Below are positions 25,040-32,663 of a DNA stretch of 46,200 bases, one piece after another (positions within the stretch are counted from its first letter, which is position 1; each line of letters opens with the position of its first letter). The stretch is from positions 1-46,200 of the forward strand of contig CACYME010000031.1 of the NCBI GenBank assembly GCA_902775475.1, in the 5' to 3' direction. Source of the stretch: an uncultured Prevotellaceae bacterium. Its GTDB lineage: Bacteria > Bacteroidota > Bacteroidia > Bacteroidales > Bacteroidaceae. The notes below the pieces were generated by a model. The model worked only from the letters and a program-made list of their open reading frames with translations. It was not told the DNA's origin and made no database searches. The position numbers and the translations under genes were made by a program.

Positions 25040-25117
25040 TCATACGCAACGACCCGCTTCACAGTAACCTGCAAAGTAAAAGTAATAGCCGTAGAAGTAA
25101 GCGTTCAACTGATCCAT
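25040..25117 (-). CDS. Phe/Tyr-rich leader peptide of the aromatic operon attenuator
   Basis: This 25-codon ORF starts at ATG 25115-25117 and ends in TGA. Residues 7-15 read YFYGYYFYF and residue 18 is also Tyr, so 9 of the 12 residues at positions 7-18 are Phe or Tyr. It lies about 20 bases after a predicted transcription start and ahead of mutually exclusive antiterminator and terminator hairpins. The antiterminator's first arm overlaps codons 19 to 22, just after the aromatic cluster. A ribosome stalled for charged Phe or Tyr tRNA would leave it free, the classic logic of translational attenuation. Function is inferred, but all elements are visible. Confidence 0.87.
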   Translation of the reverse strand: MDQLNAYFYGYYFYFAGYCEAGRCV

Positions 25118-25144
25118 GTTATTTCTTTTTTTAGTTTTCGCTTG

Positions 25145-25176
25145 CAAAAGTAACACTTTTCCGCGAATCCTGCAAA
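25145..25176 (-). promoter_or_regulatory. Promoter of the aromatic amino acid operon
   Basis: On the minus strand TTTG (25173-25176), 20 bases and TACTTTTG (25145-25152). The expected start of transcription is about 20 bases ahead of the leader-peptide ATG. Confidence 0.7.
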
Positions 25177-25318
25177 CAAAATGAAAGAAAATTTTACCTT
25201 TTTTCTAAGAATAAGTAATCGCAGAGTGTGAGGAAGCGGTTTCATCCAGAAAAATCCGCCCTAAAGTTTGCAACCGCGACATGCTCTTCGAGCCAGGCGT
25301 TCACGCTGCTTTTTCTTT

Positions 25319-25725
25319 TGAACAATTTTGACAAAAAGGCCATTTTACCCCCTCCAAAACTCAAAAATTCTGCGCAAAAGAACATTTTGACGAAAAAAAG
25401 CGAATTTTGAGGGGTTTTGCCAAACCATTGAAAATCAACTATTTGAACTTGCTTTGGCGAAAAACGGCGTTCGTTGAGAAAAAAAAGTCAACGCCGCAGA
25501 AAAATTTGGCGTTGACTTTTGAAAATTTGGCGTGCTTACAAAAACGCGAAAAGGAGCAAAAATGGAGCAAAAAACGTGCACAAAAGTAGGCTGTGTGTGC
25601 AAAATTTCGTTTTTTGCGGCCCGATTTTCATCGGGCAACGCCTCTCCAAAGCTCGAAAACGGCCATTTTTCACTCTAAAATGCGTCGTCGCGGTGATGCA
25701 ATTTTTTCTTTGAAAAATATTGACA
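25319..25725 (-). repeat. Dispersed ~400-bp AT-rich element, copy B
   Basis: Read on the minus strand, this copy aligns nearly end to end with copy C. Short direct repeats bound it (25319-25333 and 25711-25725, 13 of 15 positions). Shared blocks include GAGTGAAAAATGGCCGTTTT, a GCCCGAT-GAAA-ATCGGGC hairpin, CCTACTTTTGTGCACGTTTT, CACGCCAAATTTTCAAAAGT and CAACGAACGCC. Over a 110-base stretch copies B and C differ at seven positions; six would change the amino acid in the open frame, so that frame is not under protein constraint. It occupies the gap between the aromatic operon and the SDR gene. Confidence 0.82.
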
Positions 25726-25815
25726 TTTTGTATAAAAAAAAGGCTGCTCAGACCTCCGAAAAAACGTATGAAAATTTTCGACATTCACATCATAATCAGC
25801 CGGTCGATGAGGCCA

Positions 25816-26523
25816 TCAGAGCCTGATGCGGCGCCAAAGCCAGCGGGGGATGCGCCGCCAGCACGCCGTGAGCAAACGATACTTCCAATCGATGACGCGG
25901 ATATGCTTACGATGCTCTATGGCTCGAACGATTTCGCGTGCCACACGCTCTGGCCGCAGCATCAGCGGATAGCGGAAGTCGCCGCTCAGCAGGTCGGTGT
26001 CGACGAAGCCCGGACGGATGTCGGTGAAGCGGATGTTCAGCTTCCGGCTGCGTGCCTGCTGCTCCAGCGCCTGCAGGTAGACGTTCTGCATGGCTTTCGT
26101 GGCCGAATACGACGGGGCAGGCCCCAGACCCTTCGTGCCCGCTATCGAGGTGATGGCCGCGATGTGGCCGCTCCCCTTCCCGGCGAAGTAGCGGTATGCC
26201 TCGCCAATCATCCTGGTGAAGCCCATGCCGTTGGTCTGCACCGTGGCCAGCTCGATGTCCTCATGCAGCCCGCGATTCTGCTTGCCGATGCCCGAGGCAT
26301 AGAAGAACAGGTCCATGCCTCCTATATTATTAATAAGGTGGCGCAACCGCTCGGTGGCATCGTCGGCGGTGACGTCGATGCACTCCACGGCAGCCGCCTG
26401 CAAATCCTGCATGCGCTCCACTCGGCGGGCTGCCACGCCAACGGTCCACCCCTCCCCTATCAGCAGCTTCGCCACCTCGCGCCCTATGCCCGACGACGCA
26501 CCTATCACTATTGCTCGTTTCAT
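25816..26523 (-). CDS. Short-chain dehydrogenase/reductase
   Basis: The 235-residue protein has the SDR NAD(P) motif at its N-terminus (MKRAIVIGASSGIGREVAKL), NNIGGMDLFFYASG in place of the usual NNAG region, the catalytic Ser in AAITSIAGTKG and the catalytic YxxxK in PSYSATKAMQ. I chose ATG 26521-26523. An in-frame ATG at 26637 would add 38 residues and lies upstream of the promoter. Substrate unknown. It is divergent from the GH51 gene, sharing a compact back-to-back promoter region. Confidence 0.88.
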   Translation of the reverse strand: MKRAIVIGASSGIGREVAKLLIGEGWTVGVAARRVERMQDLQAAAVECIDVTADDATERLRHLINNIGGMDLFFYASGIGKQNRGLHEDIELATVQTNGMGFTRMIGEAYRYFAGKGSGHIAAITSIAGTKGLGPAPSYSATKAMQNVYLQALEQQARSRKLNIRFTDIRPGFVDTDLLSGDFRYPLMLRPERVAREIVRAIEHRKHIRVIDWKYRLLTACWRRIPRWLWRRIRL

Positions 26524-26543
26524 CTCACTCCGTGTTTTTGCCG

Positions 26544-26574
26544 CAAAATTACGAAAAAACGAGTGAAGAGCAAA
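26544..26574 (-). promoter_or_regulatory. SDR promoter with the conserved TTCRCTCGYTTWTTCG spacer
   Basis: On the minus strand TTTG (26571-26574), exactly 19 bases (ending TTCACTCGTTTTTTCG), then TAATTTTG (26544-26551). The spacer matches four other promoters in the window. Confidence 0.75.
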
Positions 26575-26592
26575 ATTATCCTGCAACATTAT

Positions 26593-26623
26593 TTTGCAGC
26601 AAGCAGAATAATTTGTAACTTTG
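26593..26623 (+). promoter_or_regulatory. Promoter of GH51 arabinofuranosidase gene
   Basis: TTTG (26593-26596), exactly 19 bases, then TAACTTTG (26616-26623). It lies 48 bases before the ATG at 26672 and only 19 bases from the opposing SDR -33 element. Confidence 0.75.
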
Positions 26624-26671
26624 TAGCCTGTTAGCATGATCGAGATTATCCATTCAACTAACTTAAACTAT

Positions 26672-28264
26672 ATGAAAAGAACTATCGTGAGCGCCGCCAT
26701 CGCCGTCTTTACGGCTGTGGGGGCCTTCGGGCAGAACGCCACCGTCACCATCCACACCCAGCAGGGCAGTCAGAAAATCAACAAGGAAATCTACGGACAG
26801 TTCTCCGAACACCTCGGCTCGTGCATCTACGGCGGCCTGTGGGTGGGCGAGGACTCCAAGATTCCAAACATCCAGGGCTACCGTAAAGACGTCTTCGAGG
26901 CGCTGAAGGCGCTGAAGGTGCCCGTGCTGCGCTGGCCCGGCGGCTGCTTTGCCGACGACTACCACTGGATGGACGGCATCGGCCCGAAGAAGGACCGCCC
27001 GTCGCTGCGCAACAACAACTGGGGCGGCACCATCGAGGACAACTCGTTTGGCACCCACGAGTTCCTGAACCTCTGCGAGATGCTGGGCTGTGAGCCCTAC
27101 ATCAGCGGCAACGTGGGTTCGGGCACAGTGAAGGAGATGGCCCAGTGGGTGGAGTACATGACCAGTGACGGCGACACGCCGATGGCACGTCTGCGCCGGC
27201 AGAACGGCCGTGAAAAAGCCTGGAAGGTGAAGTACTTCGGCATCGGCAACGAGGCCTGGGGATGCGGCGGCAACATGACGCCGGAATACTACAGCAACGA
27301 GTTCCGCAAGTTCAACACCTACCTGCGCGACTATACCGGCAACAAGCTCTACCGCATCGCCAGCGGCGCCAGCGACTACGACTACAACTGGACGAAGGTG
27401 CTCATGGAGAACGTGGGACGCCAGATGCAGGGCATCAGCCTGCACTACTATACCTGCTCAGGCTGGGACGGCTCGAAGGGCTCGGCCACGCAGTTCAGCA
27501 ACGACCAGTACTACTGGGCGCTGGGCAAATGCTTAGAGATTGAGGAGGTCATCAAGAAGCACAAGGCCATCATGGACGAGAAGGACCCCGAAGGACGCAT
27601 CGGCCTGCTCGTCGACGAATGGGGCACGTGGTGGGACGAGGAGCCAGGCACCATCCCCGGGCACCTCTACCAGCAGAACGCCCTGCGCGACGCCTTCGTG
27701 GCAGCCCTCTCGCTGAACGTCTTCCATAAGTACACCGACCGCGTGAAGATGGCCAACATCGCCCAGGTGGTGAACGTGCTGCAGTCGATGATTCTCACCG
27801 ACCAGGAGGGCACGGGCCACATGGTGCTCACGCCCACCTACCACGTATTCGAGATGTACACCCCGTTCCAGGAGGCCACCTACCTGCCCCTCGACCTGCA
27901 GACGGAGATTATCGCCGTGAGCAAGGCCTACTTCAAGGAGAAGGAGGGTGCCAAGGATGCCGGCTACCGCCCCTGCCCCATGCTCTCGGCCTCAGCCGCC
28001 AAGACGCAGGACGGCTGCATCGTCCTGGCCCTGACGAACGTGTCGCTCGACAAGGACCAGACCGTCACCGTCAGCCTCGATGGCTTCAAGGCAAAGAGCG
28101 TCAGCGGTCGCATCCTCACCAGCAAGAAGGCCGACGACTACAACGACTTCCAGCACCCCGACCGCGTGCAGCCACAAGCCTTCAGCGGTGCCAAGCTGGC
28201 CAAGGACGGCAGCCTCAGCGTGGCCATGCCCGCCAAGAGCGTCGTGGTGCTCACGCTGAAATAG
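26672..28264 (+). CDS. GH51 alpha-L-arabinofuranosidase, secreted
   Basis: The 530-residue enzyme removes terminal arabinofuranosyl units from arabinan or arabinoxylan. The signal peptide is [20 protein letters not shown]. The (beta/alpha)8 domain has the GH51 motifs [13 protein letters not shown] and [15 protein letters not shown]. The acid/base Glu194 is in [11 protein letters not shown] and the nucleophile Glu316 in [12 protein letters not shown]-terminal beta-sandwich (about 430-530) ends in [16 protein letters not shown] chose ATG 26672 because it begins the signal peptide; the in-frame ATG at 26636 lies about 6 bases from the expected transcription start. A GH43 arabinanase gene 8 kb away acts on the same polymer. 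Confidence 0.93.
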   Translation: MKRTIVSAAIAVFTAVGAFGQNATVTIHTQQGSQKINKEIYGQFSEHLGSCIYGGLWVGEDSKIPNIQGYRKDVFEALKALKVPVLRWPGGCFADDYHWMDGIGPKKDRPSLRNNNWGGTIEDNSFGTHEFLNLCEMLGCEPYISGNVGSGTVKEMAQWVEYMTSDGDTPMARLRRQNGREKAWKVKYFGIGNEAWGCGGNMTPEYYSNEFRKFNTYLRDYTGNKLYRIASGASDYDYNWTKVLMENVGRQMQGISLHYYTCSGWDGSKGSATQFSNDQYYWALGKCLEIEEVIKKHKAIMDEKDPEGRIGLLVDEWGTWWDEEPGTIPGHLYQQNALRDAFVAALSLNVFHKYTDRVKMANIAQVVNVLQSMILTDQEGTGHMVLTPTYHVFEMYTPFQEATYLPLDLQTEIIAVSKAYFKEKEGAKDAGYRPCPMLSASAAKTQDGCIVLALTNVSLDKDQTVTVSLDGFKAKSVSGRILTSKKADDYNDFQHPDRVQPQAFSGAKLAKDGSLSVAMPAKSVVVLTLK

Positions 28265-28298
28265 CCCGCATGGGTAGGCTTAGAGTAACTTTTCTGCG

Positions 28299-28356
28299 AA
28301 AGTGCAAAGAAAAACGCCTTTTTTCTTTGCACTTTGCTTGCTTATTCGTACCTTTG
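28299..28356 (+). promoter_or_regulatory. Palindrome-promoter module upstream of the PyrK/GltD fusion
   Basis: AAAGTGCAAAGAAAAA (28299-28314) and its exact complement (28320-28335) form a perfect 16-bp inverted repeat. Its right arm contains the -33 TTTG (28326-28329). Nineteen bases later is TACCTTTG (28349-28356). The spacer ends GCTTGCTTATTCG. Confidence 0.75.
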
Positions 28357-28386
28357 CAGGCAAAATGTAACTAAAACAAGGAAAAG

Positions 28387-30744
28387 ATGAATAAAATTGT
28401 AAGGAAAGAGCAGTTTTCCGAGCGGGTGTTCCTCTTCGAGATTGAGGCTCCGCTGATAGCCCGCAGCCGCAAGGCGGGTAACTTTGTCATCGTGCGTGTT
28501 GACCAAAAGGGCGAGCGCATGCCGCTCACTATTGCCGGTGCTGACACAGAGCGCGGCACCATCACGCTGGTGGTGCAAATGGTGGGTCTTTCGTCTAAGA
28601 AGCTCTGTGCCCTTGGCGTAGGCGACAGCGTGGCCGACGTGGTGGGTCCATTGGGCAATCCCACTCGCATCGAGAAATATGGCACAGTGGTCTGTGCCGG
28701 CGGCGGACTGGGCGTAGCTCCTATGCTGCCCATCATCCAGGCATTGAAGGCTGCGGGCAACCGCATCCTCTCTGTGATGGCCGGCCGGTCGAAGGATCTT
28801 ATTATATTAGAAGATAAGGTACGCGAGAGCAGCGACGAGGTCATCATCATGACCGACGACGGCAGCTACGGCGAGAAGGGCGTGGTGACCGTAGGCATAG
28901 AGAAGTTCATCGAGCAGGAGCACGTGGACAAGGTCTTCGCCATCGGCCCTCCCATCATGATGAAGTTCTCGAACCTGACGGCACAGAAGCACGGCATTCC
29001 CTGCGAAGTCTCGCTGAACACCATCATGGTGGACGGCACGGGCATGTGTGGCGCCTGCCGACTGACCATCGGCGGCAAGACGAAGTTCGTCTGCATTGAC
29101 GGTCCCGAGTTTGACGGCGCCCTCGTCGACTGGGACGAGATGTTCAAGCGCATGGGCACCTTCAAGCGCCAGGAGCAGGAGGAACTGGAGCACTACGAGG
29201 AGCACCTCGCCACCACCACCGTGCCCGAGGCATCTCCCTCGGGTACCACCGACATCGTGATGGACAACGCCCCGACTAACGACACCATCGACATACTCAC
29301 CGACCGCAACGCCGAATGGCGCAAGGAGCTGCAGAAGAGCATGAAGCCCAAGGAGCGCACACAGATAGAGCGCGTGGTGATGCCTGAGCTGGACCCCGTC
29401 TACCGTGCCACCACCCGCACCGAGGAGGTGAACATCGGCTTGACGAAGGAGATGGCCATGCAGGAGGCCAAGCGCTGCCTGGACTGTGCCAAGCCCACCT
29501 GCGTGGAGGGTTGCCCGGTGAACATCAACATTCCCTCGTTCGTGAAGAACATTGAGCGCGGCCAGTTCCTCGCTGCCGCCAAAGTGCTCAAGAGCACGTC
29601 GGCCCTGCCCGCCGTCTGCGGCCGTGTCTGTCCGCAGGAGAAGCAGTGCGAGAGCCGCTGCATCCACCTGAAGATGAACGAGCCAGCCGTGGCCATCGGC
29701 TATCTGGAGCGCTTCGCCGCCGACTTTGAGCGCGAGAGCGGACAGATGAGTCTGCCCGAATGCGCTCCCTCCAACGGCATAAAGATTGCCGTCGTAGGCT
29801 CTGGCCCTGCCGGACTGAGCTTTGCTGGCGACATGGTGAAGAAGGGCTACGACGTCTACGTCTTCGAGGCCCTGCACGAGATTGGCGGCGTGCTGAAGTA
29901 TGGCATCCCCGAGTTCCGTCTGCCCAACAAGATTGTGGATGTGGAGATACAGAACCTGGCCAAGATGGGTGTGCACTTCCAGACCGACGTCATCGTGGGC
30001 AAGACCATCACGGTGGAACAGCTGGAGCAGCAGGGCTTCCGCGGCATCTTCGTCGGAAGCGGTGCCGGCCTGCCCAACTTCATGAATATCCCTGGCGAGA
30101 ACCTCATCAACATCATGTCGTCGAACGAATACCTGACGCGTGTGAACCTGATGGACGCTGCCAACCCCGAGACCGACACTCCGCTGAACCCGGCTAAGAG
30201 CGTACTCGTGGTGGGCGGCGGCAACACGGCCATGGACTCGTGCCGCACAGCCAAGCGACTGGGCGCCGACGTGACGCTGGTCTATCGTCGCTCGGAAGTG
30301 GAGATGCCTGCCCGACTGGAGGAGGTGAAGCACGCCAAGGAGGAGGGTATCAACTTCCTCACGCTGCACAACCCCATTGAGTACATCGGCGACGAGACGG
30401 GCGCCGTGCGTCAGGCCGTGCTGCAGGTGATGGAGCTGGGTGAGCCCGATGCCAGTGGACGTCGCAGCCCCGTGCCGGTGGAGGGCAAGACGGTGACGCT
30501 CGACGTCGACCAGGTCATCGTAGCCGTAGGCGTCAGCCCCAACCCGCTGGTGCCAAAGAGCATCGCTGGCCTGGAGCTGGGCCGCAAGAACACCATCGTG
30601 GTCAGCGAGCAGATGCAGTCCTCGCGCTCAGAGATATTCGCAGGAGGCGACATCGTGCGCGGCGGAGCCACCGTCATCCTGGCCATGGGCGACGGCCGAC
30701 GCGCCGCACAGCACATGGACGAGTATCTGCAAAAGAAAGAATAA
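28387..30744 (+). CDS. Fused PyrK-like NAD(P)-binding flavoprotein / GltD-like glutamate synthase small subunit
   Basis: The 785-residue fusion joins two redox modules. Residues 1-275 resemble the DHOD-B NAD-binding subunit (PyrK/NfnA type): an FAD part, GGGLGVAPMLPIIQAL for NAD, and a 2Fe-2S cluster in GMCGACRLTIGGKTKFVC. Residues about 300-785 are GltD-like: CLDCAKPTCVEGCPVN for iron-sulfur clusters, VVGSGPAGLSFAGD for FAD and VVGGGNTAMDSCRTA for NADPH. The layout matches NfnAB-type transhydrogenases as well as the RefSeq bifunctional dihydroorotate dehydrogenase B/glutamate synthase name; the true acceptor is not readable. The linker carries VPEASPSGT at 280-287, encoded by a 20-bp hairpin also present in mnmE. 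Confidence 0.88.
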   Translation: MNKIVRKEQFSERVFLFEIEAPLIARSRKAGNFVIVRVDQKGERMPLTIAGADTERGTITLVVQMVGLSSKKLCALGVGDSVADVVGPLGNPTRIEKYGTVVCAGGGLGVAPMLPIIQALKAAGNRILSVMAGRSKDLIILEDKVRESSDEVIIMTDDGSYGEKGVVTVGIEKFIEQEHVDKVFAIGPPIMMKFSNLTAQKHGIPCEVSLNTIMVDGTGMCGACRLTIGGKTKFVCIDGPEFDGALVDWDEMFKRMGTFKRQEQEELEHYEEHLATTTVPEASPSGTTDIVMDNAPTNDTIDILTDRNAEWRKELQKSMKPKERTQIERVVMPELDPVYRATTRTEEVNIGLTKEMAMQEAKRCLDCAKPTCVEGCPVNINIPSFVKNIERGQFLAAAKVLKSTSALPAVCGRVCPQEKQCESRCIHLKMNEPAVAIGYLERFAADFERESGQMSLPECAPSNGIKIAVVGSGPAGLSFAGDMVKKGYDVYVFEALHEIGGVLKYGIPEFRLPNKIVDVEIQNLAKMGVHFQTDVIVGKTITVEQLEQQGFRGIFVGSGAGLPNFMNIPGENLINIMSSNEYLTRVNLMDAANPETDTPLNPAKSVLVVGGGNTAMDSCRTAKRLGADVTLVYRRSEVEMPARLEEVKHAKEEGINFLTLHNPIEYIGDETGAVRQAVLQVMELGEPDASGRRSPVPVEGKTVTLDVDQVIVAVGVSPNPLVPKSIAGLELGRKNTIVVSEQMQSSRSEIFAGGDIVRGGATVILAMGDGRRAAQHMDEYLQKKE
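29224..29243. repeat. In-frame hairpin CCCGAG-GCATCTCC-CTCGGG in the PyrK/GltD linker
   Basis: A perfect 6-bp stem with loop GCATCTCC encodes PEASPSG. The loop is identical to the first mnmE hairpin. The stem differs at two base pairs, both kept paired. Confidence 0.65.
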
Positions 30745-30757
30745 ATCTATAACCTTA

Positions 30758-30940
30758 ATGCCACCTATCGCCCGCCACCTGACACGAATAGTAGGAATGC
30801 TCTGTGTGCTATTCCTCGCTGCCTGTAGTTCAGGTGGCGGCAGCGATAGTATGGACGACTATCCACTACCCCACTCCACACCGTCCGACACGACAGCCTG
30901 CCCATGGGTAAAGATAGAGGCCGAGCGATTGCCCGCCTGA
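30758..30940 (+). pseudogene. Lipoprotein N-terminal part of the kelch/AraC-type regulator, separated by a frameshift
   Basis: This 60-residue frame begins 13 bases after the preceding stop and encodes a lipoprotein signal (RIVGMLCVLFLAACSSGG, lipobox LAAC) followed by CPWVKIEAERLPA and a TGA stop. The next frame, entered by a -1 shift near 30931-30940, continues with RLNIARSGPAVFCVNGEPTV and the kelch repeats. The two frames together give a protein with an export signal, a sensor domain, a membrane helix and an HTH. Either the gene is broken, or there is an error in the sequence, or the shift is programmed. I see no standard slippery heptamer. Confidence 0.6.
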
Positions 30941-32556
30941 ACATCGCTCGCAGCGGCCCCGCCGTCTTCTGCGTGAATGGCGAGCCGACGGTGGTGGGCG
31001 GACATACCACGAATTTCTTACCCACAGCAACGGCAGAATACTACGAGGACGGCAAGTGGCACCTCGTAGAGACGGCTTTCCCCCACGACATCGGCATCTG
31101 CGTGGTGCTCAGTTCCGGGAAGGTAATGGTGGGTGGAGGCAGCGAGAAGCCACTGGGCATCGGCCAGACCTTCCCCGTGGAGGAGTACGACCCTGCTGCG
31201 CACACTTTCCGCGCCTTCAGCTGCTTCGACACGAAGCGCACGCTGGCCTCGGCCATAGAGATAGACAGCGGCCGCGTGGTCGTGGCGGGCAACTGGTATG
31301 CCGGCGACAGCATCGAGCTCTTCGACGGCGACCGCTATTTCCACTTCGCCAAAGAGGTCACCGTCCATCGGGCCGCGCCCTACATGCTGCGCACCAGCTC
31401 CGGCGACGTGCTCATCCTCGGCAGTGGAGACACTCACGGCGAGGTGCTGCACAGCGACGTCGTTGACCGTCTGAAGGGCGAACCAATTCGCGTGCCCTTG
31501 CTGCGGCACTGGAAGCCACTGTTCCACCTGTCGGCCATGAGCGGCAGCACGGGCTACATAGACAACGACTCCTGGCTGGTGCCTGTCCAGGACTGGCAGG
31601 AGGGCGATAGCACCACCTGGGAGCCATATCGCCAGCTGGCTTTCCTGCTGGTGCGCGACACCACCTTCGCCCTGCTGCCCACCACATGCCCAGTGCCTAA
31701 GAAAGGACCATACGGAGAGATTCAGTATATCAGCCCCGTCATTGCCGACCGTAAGGTCCATCGGGGCTATGTGCACGGCATCGGCAAGGACAACCGCCAC
31801 TACATCGTCAGCGTAGAGTACAACAAGCGGCCTGCCCCACTCACCCTCTACTACACCGACCCACTGCCCGATGCAGGATTTCCGCATATACTGCTCACCG
31901 ACGAGGGCGACCTGATGATTACTGGCGGCATCAACTACAATCGACCTTTAGGCGGCACGCTGGGCAACGACAACTACTCGCCGTTGGCCTCGGTCTATCT
32001 GCTGCACGTCAGCAGCCAGAGCCAAGACCAGGCCGAAGGCACCAAGTCAGCATGGCTCTGGATGACATTAACCGTGATACTGCTGACGGCTGCCGCACTC
32101 TTTATTATATTCTGGAGGAAGCGCAAGCCTACTGAGAGGAACGACGTGGAGGTCGCCCCAATTATAGAGGTCGCTAATGTCGAAGAAGAAGCCGACGAAA
32201 ATGAAAAGGCAAATGCAGGATGGGGAACGGAACTCATGAGCCGCATCAGCCAGCTGATGGAGCATGAACAGCTCTTCCTCGACAGCGACCTGAAACTGAC
32301 CGACCTCGCCACCCGCCTAAATACGAACCGCAACGTCGTCTCAGCCTGCATCAACACGCAGCTGGGCTGTTCCTTCTCACAGTTCATCAGCAACTATCGC
32401 GTGGAGCACGCCAAACAGCTGTTGCGCCAACACCCCGACATAAAGATGGCGGAAGTATGGATGCAGTCGGGCTTCACCACCGAATCTTCCTTCTTCCGTG
32501 CCTTCAAGGCCACTACTGGCAAGACGCCCAGCGAGTGGAAAGCTGAAAACGACTGA
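30904..32556 (+). CDS. Kelch-like sensor / transmembrane / AraC-type HTH regulator (main frame)
   Basis: The 550-residue frame has kelch-like beta-propeller blades (PTVVGGHTTNFLPTATAEYY, VVLSSGKVMVGGGSEKPLG, LLTDEGDLMITGGINYN). A membrane helix lies at about 378-398 (LWMTLTVILLTAAALFIIFW), then an acidic linker. The C-terminal AraC-type DNA-binding domain is at about 445-550 (LTDLATRLNTNRNVVSACIN, AEVWMQSGFTTESSFFRAFK, TTGKTPSEWK). The only ATG in frame (30904) would drop the export signal encoded one frame upstream, so the intended start is probably 30758. As an AraC-type regulator it may control the LRR gene just downstream, whose promoter region has two 21-bp-spaced direct repeats. Confidence 0.8.
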   Translation: MGKDRGRAIARLNIARSGPAVFCVNGEPTVVGGHTTNFLPTATAEYYEDGKWHLVETAFPHDIGICVVLSSGKVMVGGGSEKPLGIGQTFPVEEYDPAAHTFRAFSCFDTKRTLASAIEIDSGRVVVAGNWYAGDSIELFDGDRYFHFAKEVTVHRAAPYMLRTSSGDVLILGSGDTHGEVLHSDVVDRLKGEPIRVPLLRHWKPLFHLSAMSGSTGYIDNDSWLVPVQDWQEGDSTTWEPYRQLAFLLVRDTTFALLPTTCPVPKKGPYGEIQYISPVIADRKVHRGYVHGIGKDNRHYIVSVEYNKRPAPLTLYYTDPLPDAGFPHILLTDEGDLMITGGINYNRPLGGTLGNDNYSPLASVYLLHVSSQSQDQAEGTKSAWLWMTLTVILLTAAALFIIFWRKRKPTERNDVEVAPIIEVANVEEEADENEKANAGWGTELMSRISQLMEHEQLFLDSDLKLTDLATRLNTNRNVVSACINTQLGCSFSQFISNYRVEHAKQLLRQHPDIKMAEVWMQSGFTTESSFFRAFKATTGKTPSEWKAEND

Positions 32557-32565
32557 CGAAACATC

Positions 32566-32600
32566 ATTTGCAAGTCGATTGTGACGATTTGCAAGCCCAT
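32566..32600 (+). promoter_or_regulatory. Pair of ATTTGCAAG direct repeats, likely AraC-type operator
   Basis: ATTTGCAAGTCGAT at 32566 and ATTTGCAAGCCCAT at 32587 are direct repeats exactly 21 bases apart, two helical turns. They start 10 bases after the regulator's stop codon and end 17 bases before the -7 box TACTTTTG of the LRR gene. The spacing is typical of AraC-family half-sites. Binding is inferred. Confidence 0.5.
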
Positions 32601-32616
32601 TCTTCGCGATAGACAG

Positions 32617-32624
32617 TACTTTTG
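32617..32624 (+). promoter_or_regulatory. -7 box of LRR protein gene
   Basis: TACTTTTG, 39 bases before the ATG at 32664. No TTTG at a 19-20 spacing, which fits a promoter that needs an activator at the adjacent direct repeats. Confidence 0.5.
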
Positions 32625-32663
32625 CAGTAGTTTACAAATCAATCACTACAAAAGTATCACATT

